DNA from: Candidatus Fermentibacteraceae bacterium
Lineage (GTDB): Bacteria; Fermentibacterota; Fermentibacteria; Fermentibacterales; JCC-6
DNA: 6,056 nt
Assembly (NCBI GenBank): GCA_030596465.1
Contig: JAUVJW010000131.1
Location: 1-6,056, forward strand
Direction of reading: 5' to 3'
Numbering within the stretch: position 1 is the first letter of the stretch; the number at the start of each line of letters is the position of its first letter. Positions 1-4,038 of this stretch are shown piece by piece. The position numbers and the translations under genes are program-made. The notes below the pieces were generated by a model. The model was given only the letters and a program-made list of their open reading frames with translations, did not search any database and was not told the origin of the DNA.

Positions 1-91
1 CTCCCACCAAAAAACCCGAAGGCTCTTCAGCAAAAGAAACTACACGAATTCGATTTTCGAACATTGCTTCTTCTTCCAGTATTTCAATCAT
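1..91 (-). CDS. 5' end of an unidentified gene, cut by the left window edge
   Basis: Thirty codons are open from an ATG at 91 down to base 1. The translation begins MIEILEEEAMFENR and continues RIRVVSFAEEPSGFLVG without a stop. AAGG (bases 101-98) lies six bases before the ATG, a good ribosome binding site. A second in-frame ATG at codon 10 follows a GGAAG-rich stretch and is an alternative start. A strong promoter (167-195) and a structured leader lie upstream in the right orientation, which supports a real gene more than the short open frame does; 30 open codons alone could be chance. The visible part is acidic and soluble, with no signal peptide or membrane segment. I do not recognise the family from so few residues, so no function is given. 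Confidence 0.55.
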   Translation of the reverse strand, partial: MIEILEEEAMFENRIRVVSFAEEPSGFLVG

Positions 92-94
92 CGT

Positions 95-110
95 ACGCCT
101 TGACCGGCGT
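95..110 (-). promoter_or_regulatory. Leader hairpin partly covering the ribosome binding site
   Basis: On the minus strand ACGCC (110-106) can pair with GGCGT (99-95) around the loop GGTCAA. The ribosome binding site AAGG (101-98) sits half in the loop and half in the 3' arm, and the ATG follows three bases after the stem. The pairing is perfect but only 5 bp long. A role in controlling translation, for example as a thermometer or a protein-bound operator, is inference. Confidence 0.4.
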
Positions 111-123
111 GAACCGACCGGGA

Positions 124-145
124 AGAGTTACGAAAACGCAACTCT
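124..145 (-). promoter_or_regulatory. Leader hairpin with a UUUU loop
   Basis: On the minus strand AGAGTT (145-140) pairs with AACTCT (129-124). The stem continues inward with two Watson-Crick pairs and one G-U pair to a TTTT loop, about 9 bp in all. It lies between the predicted transcription start and the gene at 91. No T-run follows it, so it is not a classical intrinsic terminator. Just upstream a third hairpin (150-162, ACCCG/CGGGT with a 3-base loop) lies at or across the predicted transcript 5' end. Confidence 0.45.
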
Positions 146-166
146 GCGTACCCGGCGCGGGTCTCA

Positions 167-195
167 ATACTAACCAACGGCCGGACACCTGTCAA
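167..195 (-). promoter_or_regulatory. Predicted sigma70-type promoter for the gene at 1-91
   Basis: Read on the minus strand, a perfect -35 hexamer TTGACA (195-190) is separated by exactly 17 bases from TAGTAT (172-167), which matches 4 of 6 positions of the -10 consensus. Transcription would start near 160-162, giving a leader of about 70 bases before the ATG at 91. An inverted repeat (194-214) overlaps the upstream edge of the -35 box and could be an operator. The call rests on hexamer match and spacing only. Confidence 0.55.
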
Positions 196-214
196 CCCCG
201 ATTTTAAAGGGGTT
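194..214. promoter_or_regulatory. Inverted repeat overlapping the -35 box, operator candidate
   Basis: AACCCC (194-199) and GGGGTT (209-214) are perfect inverted arms around a 9-base A/T-rich centre. Bases 194-195 also belong to the minus-strand -35 hexamer, the position where a repressor or activator would act. A hairpin in RNA is the alternative, but the predicted transcript from this promoter starts downstream of it. Confidence 0.4.
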
Positions 215-226
215 AAATACATCCGC

Positions 227-251
227 TTTCACCCGGCTTTTACCGGTGAAA
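227..251. repeat. Inverted repeat, 9 bp arms with one bulged base
   Basis: TTTCACCCGG (227-236) pairs with CCGGTGAAA (243-251) if one C is left unpaired; the loop is CTTTTA. It lies about 30 bases upstream of the predicted -35 box of the minus-strand promoter. It may be a regulator site or a structured RNA element. No T-run on either side suggests a terminator. Confidence 0.4.
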
Positions 252-408
252 TACGCCGCTGCTGTACTGACAAAAATCATACGCCTAACCGGCGCGAGCC
301 CCAATCCTACAGCACCGGATATGAACCGTCAACACGTATTTCACAAGTGGTTGAAACACAAAAACAAGCCGGATTCACGAGAATTTAAGATGGTCAATTA
401 GCTCCTGT

Positions 409-435
409 ATCCGGCTCCTGGCAGGACTACCGGAT
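409..435. repeat. Nested inverted repeat upstream of the membrane-protein gene
   Basis: ATCCGG (409-414) pairs with CCGGAT (430-435). Inside it TCCT (416-419) pairs with AGGA (423-426) around GGC, giving about 10 bp with a small asymmetric internal loop. The A/T-rich sequence after it (444-456) contains no T-run, so a terminator on the plus strand is unlikely. It lies just upstream of a possible -10 box and could be an operator. Confidence 0.4.
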
Positions 436-444
436 CCGGCCTCA

Positions 445-456
445 TATAACTATAAA
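445..456 (+). promoter_or_regulatory. Possible -10 region for the gene at 483
   Basis: TATAAC (445-450) and TATAAA (451-456) both resemble -10 boxes. Neither has a recognisable -35 hexamer 16-18 bases upstream, so the call is weak. A start site near 460-463 would leave a leader of about 20 bases before the TTG at 483, which fits that start better than the ATG at 456. Confidence 0.25.
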
Positions 457-472
457 TGAACTTACAACAATT

Positions 473-477
473 GGAGG
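473..477 (+). promoter_or_regulatory. Shine-Dalgarno site that decides the TTG start at 483
   Basis: GGAGG lies five bases before the in-frame TTG at 483. The ATG at 456 has only A/T-rich sequence before it and no purine-rich site. The location of this strong site inside the longer frame argues for TTG as the true start. Confidence 0.65.
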
Positions 478-482
478 TTTTC

Positions 483-962
483 TTGTCACTAATTCTTGCT
501 GTCTGCATAATACTCATTTCAACCGGAATGGATGTTGAAACACCGGAGGAATTTCTTACAAACCTTTCTTCAAGCCATGCTGACCAGTGGATTGAGTTTC
601 AGTATCCAACCGAGAACGCCATTCATCCTGATACTGTAAAATCAATAATTGGATCATTGCGGAGTCTTTCAGTTGAACCAGGTGAAAGAATTCTGGAGGA
701 TATAGAGGGCGGATACAGAGTCACTTTCCCTGAAAGCAGATGGACCTGGCGCAAGGATGGCGGAAGAATAGGCTCTGTTCGAGGGGAATCCGTGGTAGAG
801 TGGCGTCCAGGAGGTTACAGTTGGACAGCCATACCGGTATTCACCGAAGAAGGAGCTTCTATCGGTCGCAGGGAATCACTGTGCATGGGTGTTACCATGA
901 TGGCTGCTATAGGTATAGTGGGTGTTATTGCTATCTGGTGCGCGAAACGAAGATACGGCTGA
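483..962 (+). CDS. Small membrane-anchored protein of unknown function
   Basis: I do not recognise this 159-residue protein. It starts with a hydrophobic stretch at residues 1-14 (MSLILAVCIILIST), probably a short signal sequence or membrane segment. A polar region of about 115 residues follows, then a membrane helix at about 134-153 and a basic tail, AKRRYG. The basic tail suggests that the C-terminus is cytoplasmic and the middle part lies outside the membrane. The middle part has a Trp-rich patch (residues 87-114, four Trp, including WTWRKDGG and VEWRPGGYSW) likely to be beta-strand. The TTG start is chosen for its GGAGG site; the ATG at 456 would add nine residues (MNLQQLEVF) with no ribosome binding site. 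The gene stands alone. The next plus-strand sequence is a decayed gene fragment, so the neighbourhood may have lost a partner. Confidence 0.65.
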   Translation: MSLILAVCIILISTGMDVETPEEFLTNLSSSHADQWIEFQYPTENAIHPDTVKSIIGSLRSLSVEPGERILEDIEGGYRVTFPESRWTWRKDGGRIGSVRGESVVEWRPGGYSWTAIPVFTEEGASIGRRESLCMGVTMMAAIGIVGVIAIWCAKRRYG

Positions 963-1007
963 TTTAATCATTACTCCACCCCACTGACAATGGACTAACT
1001 GTGCTGA

Positions 1008-1151
1008 TACACAGGAACACACCTACAACTCCAGGCGGGTGAACACTCCGTTCAGTGGAATCCTTCATCTGAACTTGCCTCCGGGTGTTACCTCATAAGG
1101 CTGCAGACTGATGACGGGACTGATGTAAAGAACTGTATTTGTATTAACTGA
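1008..1151 (+). pseudogene. Remnant of a FlgD-like / Por-secretion C-terminal sorting domain
   Basis: The frame is open for 47 codons from just after a TGA at 1005-1007 to a TGA at 1149-1151, with no ATG, GTG or TTG. It reads LQAGEHSVQWNP, then SSELASGCYLIRLQTDDG, then a short tail. Proteins ending in FlgD-like Ig or type IX secretion sorting domains typically show AGxHxVxW followed by LASGxYxxRL and a final strand, so the match in order and spacing is good. Here the final strand is replaced by a Cys-containing end (VKNCICIN). The upstream part of the domain and the cargo protein are missing; the 40 bases before it contain stops in the same region and show no clear continuation. It is most likely the eroded 3' end of a secreted-protein gene. 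A small intact gene is unlikely because there is no start. Confidence 0.65.
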
Positions 1152-1175
1152 TGATCAGATCAATTCTTAAGAATT
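1152..1175. repeat. Two adjoining palindromes between converging genes
   Basis: TGATCAGATCA (1152-1162) is a palindrome with one central base, and AATTCTTAAGAATT (1162-1175) is a perfect 14-base palindrome sharing one base with it. They lie just after the pseudogene stop and 25 bases beyond the stop of the minus-strand operon. They are A/T-rich with no GC stem and no T-run, so they do not look like a strong terminator. They could be a protein binding site or a weak bidirectional transcript end. Confidence 0.4.
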
Positions 1176-1199
1176 TATGATATTTCGTTAAGCTGAGAT

Positions 1200-1466
1200 T
1201 TACTCGAAGCGATCCCATTCATTCGTAAAATCAAGAACCTCAATTGGCCCTTCACGGTCCTGCTCTCCCACGGTCATTGCTTTATCGAGGAATTCGTCGA
1301 GATCCCGCTGAAGGAATACGGAAGTGGTAAGAAGTGATTGAAATTGAGAATATTCATCGCGGTTCTGAACCGGAATACCCTCTACCTCACCCATGGATTC
1401 CCGCATTTTCCTTAGAAGAGAGGAAAGTGCCATGGAGAGTTCATTTGCCTGCTTGTATATGCTCAT
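1200..1466 (-). CDS. Small helical protein, third gene of the operon, unknown function
   Basis: This 88-residue protein has no signal peptide or membrane segment and is probably cytoplasmic. Two amphipathic helices are likely, residues 1-27 (MSIYKQANELSMALSSLLRK and on) and about 37-64 (YSQFQSLLTTSVFLQRDLDE). An acidic tail follows (EVLDFTNEWDRFE). The heptad-like spacing of Leu, Met and Phe suggests a helical hairpin or a binding partner, not an enzyme. The ATG overlaps the stop of the upstream gene (ATGA, 1463-1466), and AAGGTGA (1479-1473) lies six bases before it inside that gene's last codons. Translation is therefore probably coupled to the phosphatase-hydrolase gene. I do not recognise the family; a role as a regulator or partner of the fusion protein is inference from the coupling only. 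Confidence 0.7.
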   Translation of the reverse strand: MSIYKQANELSMALSSLLRKMRESMGEVEGIPVQNRDEYSQFQSLLTTSVFLQRDLDEFLDKAMTVGEQDREGPIEVLDFTNEWDRFE

Positions 1467-2854
1467 TCAGATTCACCTTTTTTTCTTTTCCAAATCCTGT
1501 TCAGAGAATTGTTCAGCGTAATTACAAGATCATTCTCTGAGGCATTTCGTCCGGTAGGATGACCCTGTCCTGCAAGAACGGTAACAGTGCAGACTTCGCT
1601 GCGTGTGTGTTCTGACATAAGCTCACCCTCTTCCGGTGGAGAAACTTTATCCCCATCACCATATATATACTCCACGCCGCAACCCCTGTTCAAGTATGTC
1701 AGCCAGAAGAGAGGTTTGAAGCTGTCCAGGCTTCTTACTGCCCGCCCCGGCATGAGGAATCTTAATAAAACTGTACCGACTCCTCCTGTTCGGCGCCTTG
1801 CGGCAAGAAAGAAAGAGCTGAATGCTCCATGTACTGCAATTCCAGCGGGAACGAGTTCCCCAGCCAGCGAACAGGCTTTTATTGCCGATGATCCTCCCAT
1901 GGAAGTTCCATAAACAACGATATTCCTGTTGCTGAACCCCGCATCTTTTGCGAATTGCAAAGCCCCCAGAATATCGTGAACTTCGTCTGTACCGCCGGCG
2001 GACAGTCTTGACGGATGATCGTCACTGCCGCGCATGGGTACAAGCAGAAAAGATGTACCGCTGATGTCTTTCAGTTTCTCCCCCAGTTCAGCTCTGGATA
2101 GAAATGAACCACCCAGGCCGTGGACAAATATCACCAATTTTTCTGAACCCTCAAGCAGGTATCCCTTTACCTGATACCCGTCAAGAGATGTCCAGCTCTT
2201 TTCTGTCCAATTTTCTCCCGGAGAACCGGTAGTCTGATGCTGGGGGAAGCGGAACATATTGGCAAATCCGATGATGCCCGGTCTTTTCAGCTTTTTTCGC
2301 AGGATCAGCCACACAAGCAGACCTGATAAAGAACCAATAAGCCATCCCGCGATCACATCAGATGGATAATGTACAGCAAGATAAACACGGCTGAAACCCA
2401 CAAGGAAGGTAAAAAGCATAGCAGGTATTGCTACAGGCGGGTACACAAGGGAGGTAAATACAGCAAGTCCCGCGGAGTTTGCCGCGTGGTTCGACGGGAA
2501 ACTTCTTCTTCCTCCGGTGTGCAGACGACAATCCAACTGAGTGGCAATTACTTCATCCCTGTTCGGTCGAGTTCTTCTTACATTGTGCTTCAGAAATGTC
2601 CCCACTTGATCTGTAAGCGCGATGCAGAGAATCAAACCAAAAACAAAAACCCTGGGATTGATCCGGACAAACCAGTTCCCCGGATGGGGTAGTTTCCTGC
2701 CGGCATACAAAAGAAAAACCACCGCAACAGCAATGAAGGGATACCAGTTATGCTTATCTGTAATGACCAGCATAATCCTGGTCAGCACCGGGCTGGCCAT
2801 TTGCATATTGATGAATCTCAAAAGCTGAAGATCATGCTGGAAAAATGTGTTCAC
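1463..2854 (-). CDS. PAP2-family membrane phosphatase fused to an alpha/beta hydrolase
   Basis: One 463-residue chain carries two enzymes. Residues 1-190 are a multi-pass PAP2 domain with all three signature motifs: KHNVRRTRP (89-97, KX6RP), PSNH (120-123, where PSGH is usual) and SRVYLAVHYPSD (155-166, SRX5HX3D). His123 and His162 are the expected catalytic residues. The family removes phosphate from lipid phosphates or prenyl pyrophosphates, usually on the outer face of the membrane. Membrane helices are likely near 13-31, 36-52, 68-87, 125-139, 141-155 and 167-186. After a basic KKLKR stretch and a linker, residues 225-455 form an alpha/beta hydrolase: oxyanion-loop HGLGGS (245-250), nucleophile elbow GTSMGG (Ser318), acid probably Asp402 in YGDGDKVSP, and base His432 in GQGHP. 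With six helices the hydrolase would be cytoplasmic. The start is GTG, overlapping the upstream stop (GTGA, 2851-2854), with only a weak GGAA before it. The frame is intact throughout. Its substrate cannot be read from sequence. Confidence 0.88.
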   Translation of the reverse strand: MNTFFQHDLQLLRFINMQMASPVLTRIMLVITDKHNWYPFIAVAVVFLLYAGRKLPHPGNWFVRINPRVFVFGLILCIALTDQVGTFLKHNVRRTRPNRDEVIATQLDCRLHTGGRRSFPSNHAANSAGLAVFTSLVYPPVAIPAMLFTFLVGFSRVYLAVHYPSDVIAGWLIGSLSGLLVWLILRKKLKRPGIIGFANMFRFPQHQTTGSPGENWTEKSWTSLDGYQVKGYLLEGSEKLVIFVHGLGGSFLSRAELGEKLKDISGTSFLLVPMRGSDDHPSRLSAGGTDEVHDILGALQFAKDAGFSNRNIVVYGTSMGGSSAIKACSLAGELVPAGIAVHGAFSSFFLAARRRTGGVGTVLLRFLMPGRAVRSLDSFKPLFWLTYLNRGCGVEYIYGDGDKVSPPEEGELMSEHTRSEVCTVTVLAGQGHPTGRNASENDLVITLNNSLNRIWKRKKGESE

Positions 2855-3981
2855 CTGATCAGGATTTCCACAGAGTGAGTGAATTCCGGTGAATTAACCG
2901 GCACAGCATGCCAAAAACCGTCACTTCCAAGATACTCCGCCTGAAAAGTAATCCCTGCCAGCCCATTGAACCAGCTTTTCATTAAGGGGAGATCAAAGCT
3001 TCCAAGCGCGGTGAAACCCCTGGGGCAGGGAGACACAACCATCCAGCCGAAAGGTTTTACATAAGCGGCCAGAAGAAACCCGGGAGATCCTGTTTCTTCC
3101 CATCTTCCCGGAACAACAAGAGCCGGTATCTGCCACCGTCTTAAAACAGCGGCTCCCAGCGAGGCTCCACCCATGGAATTGAGCAACTCTCCCTGAAGGG
3201 TCAGCCCGGAAGACGGATAAAGAAGAACCTGCTCATTTAACGGAGTGGAAGCTGTATAGTAATCCGATACAGCATCAATTACTCTTTGCACGAGTCGCAT
3301 TGGATTGGGCTCGCCTGCAGCCAGTCTGGCGGATTCCATGTAAACCGCATCTTCTCCGCACCAGAATACATCGGTATTCAGACACATATCCAGATAGGCA
3401 TCCTCGCCGGGGAATGGAACCATAGCATCAGCACTGCCGGGAACATTAGTGCCGGCGAACGCCTGCGGGTCTATCTCTACCTGTTGCGAAACAGTTACTT
3501 CAAATGCTCCGCTTGCTGTACCTTCCAGCAGGAGCCAGCCATGAGCTGTTTCCACAGAACCGGAGATGCCTGTAACTGCGATGTCCGGGGTGCCGGATGG
3601 AATCTGCCAGGGCAACCCGGCAGGTATGGGAACAATCACCCGAACCGAATCGCCCGTGGAGAACTCTCCGCCGACGACGATAGAAACGAAAGAGATCAAT
3701 GGATGAAAGTTGCCGGGAATCATGCGTGGACACTCTATGCTCCAGCCCCCGTCACAGAGTTCCCGGATAAGACCTGCTTTACTCCACAAAGAACTATTAC
3801 TCCAGTTGTGAGCATCGATCATATCAGCAGCCTGCTGGTAATCGTGCCTGTAGAAGAACCGCTCAGATGTTGAGAGAACGGTTTGATCGTCGCCCTGAGC
3901 AACGAAAGTACAAAGCAGAATAGTTACTATTAAACTAATCATGATACAGGTAAGATATTCACTTTGTCCTATCAGAACCAT
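2851..3981 (-). CDS. Exported transglutaminase-like protein, apparently without its catalytic triad
   Basis: The protein has 376 residues from the ATG at 3981, or 363 from the ATG at 3942. A hydrophobic export signal spans residues 14-28 (MISLIVTILLCTFVA). Residues 95-170 look like the beta-sandwich that often precedes transglutaminase domains (VRVIVPIPAGLPWQ). Residues 225-320 follow the transglutaminase-like pattern: ELLNSMGGASLGAAVLRRW then QIPALVVPGRW, and later AAYVKPFGWMVVSPCP. Aligned by eye to the usual GxC...RxxGIPAR...HAW...GWxxxDPT pattern, Ser269 replaces Cys, Gly301 replaces His and Ser317 replaces Asp. It should therefore be non-catalytic and may bind peptide or polysaccharide outside the membrane. 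Two CX7C pairs (C76/C84 and C200/C208) could form disulfides. The second ATG would place the signal at the very N-terminus; neither start has a clear ribosome binding site, so the start is uncertain. It is the first gene of the operon and overlaps the next by four bases. Confidence 0.7.
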   Translation of the reverse strand: MVLIGQSEYLTCIMISLIVTILLCTFVAQGDDQTVLSTSERFFYRHDYQQAADMIDAHNWSNSSLWSKAGLIRELCDGGWSIECPRMIPGNFHPLISFVSIVVGGEFSTGDSVRVIVPIPAGLPWQIPSGTPDIAVTGISGSVETAHGWLLLEGTASGAFEVTVSQQVEIDPQAFAGTNVPGSADAMVPFPGEDAYLDMCLNTDVFWCGEDAVYMESARLAAGEPNPMRLVQRVIDAVSDYYTASTPLNEQVLLYPSSGLTLQGELLNSMGGASLGAAVLRRWQIPALVVPGRWEETGSPGFLLAAYVKPFGWMVVSPCPRGFTALGSFDLPLMKSWFNGLAGITFQAEYLGSDGFWHAVPVNSPEFTHSVEILIR

Positions 3982-3986
3982 ATTCT
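3958..3986 (+). promoter_or_regulatory. Possible promoter for the radical SAM gene
   Basis: TTCACT (3958-3963, 4 of 6 to the -35 consensus) and TATTCT (3981-3986, 4 of 6 to the -10 consensus) are 17 bases apart. Transcription would begin near 3993 and give a leader of about 46 bases. The site overlaps the start of the divergent gene, so the two transcripts could interfere. Two moderate hexamers can occur by chance. Confidence 0.3.
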
Positions 3987-4027
3987 GGTAATCGTTTCAT
4001 GCGGGTGTTATCTTCCTCCCTGTCAAA

Positions 4028-4033
4028 AAGGAG
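4028..4033 (+). promoter_or_regulatory. Shine-Dalgarno site that decides the GTG start at 4039
   Basis: AAGGAG lies five bases before an in-frame GTG at 4039. The only farther upstream start, a TTG at 3964, has no such site and would add 25 Cys-rich residues atypical of this protein family. Confidence 0.8.
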
Positions 4034-4038
4034 AAAAT

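Larger units (their letters stand above)
94..308. repeat. Three-copy imperfect CCGG-rich repeat in the intergenic region
   Basis: The fullest copy is at 280-308. Its left part (280-300, containing ACGCCTAACCGGCG) aligns with 94-115 (containing ACGCCTTGACCGGCG), 18 of 22 positions with one gap. Its right part (289-308, starting CCGGCGCG) aligns with 152-171, 16 of 20 positions. On the minus strand both the 94-115 and the 280-300 copies form a short CGCC/GGCG hairpin and are followed within a few bases by ATGATT. The copies could be binding sites for one regulator, or remnants of a duplicated leader. The alignments were done by eye. Confidence 0.5.
92..482. other. Non-coding region between divergent genes
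   Basis: This stretch separates the gene leaving the left edge from the membrane-protein gene on the right. It holds the minus-strand promoter and leader, the three-copy repeat and four inverted repeats, which are listed separately. CCGG occurs many times, usually inside hairpin arms. Bases 309-408 show nothing I can name. No tRNA, CRISPR repeat or convincing integron attachment site was found. Confidence 0.6.

Noticed and set aside
170..280. A 36-codon minus-strand frame beginning MIFVSTAAAYFTGKS, preceded by a repeat copy
   Set aside because: It contains the predicted -35 and most of the -10 sequence, has no good ribosome binding site and matches no family I know. It could be a decayed start or a leader peptide, but it is not supported as a gene.
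212..289. Integron attC-like core sites (GTTAAAT at 212-218 and GCCTAAC at 283-289)
   Set aside because: The two 7-mers are in the wrong order and spacing for one attC site, and no matching partner was found at the expected distance for either. No integrase or cassette layout is present.
1162..1175. Intrinsic terminator for the operon or the membrane-protein gene
   Set aside because: The palindrome is A/T-rich with no GC stem and no T-run after it on either strand.
3286..3873. A 195-codon plus-strand frame opposite the transglutaminase-like gene
   Set aside because: It is the antisense shadow of a gene with recognisable domains, and its translation shows no family features.
3959..4000. A 13-codon minus-strand leader frame (MKRLPEYGSDRTK)
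   Set aside because: It overlaps the start of the transglutaminase-like gene in another frame. GGGAGGAAG lies upstream, but about 12 bases or more from the ATG, too far for a convincing site.
4021..4026. A perfect TTGACA on the minus strand upstream of the operon
   Set aside because: No sequence resembling a -10 box lies 16-18 bases downstream, so it was not called as a promoter.
3964..4038. A 25-residue N-terminal extension of the radical SAM protein from TTG 3964
   Set aside because: There is no ribosome binding site, the extension is Cys-rich and unlike the family, and it overlaps the divergent gene. GTG 4039 has AAGGAG at ideal spacing.
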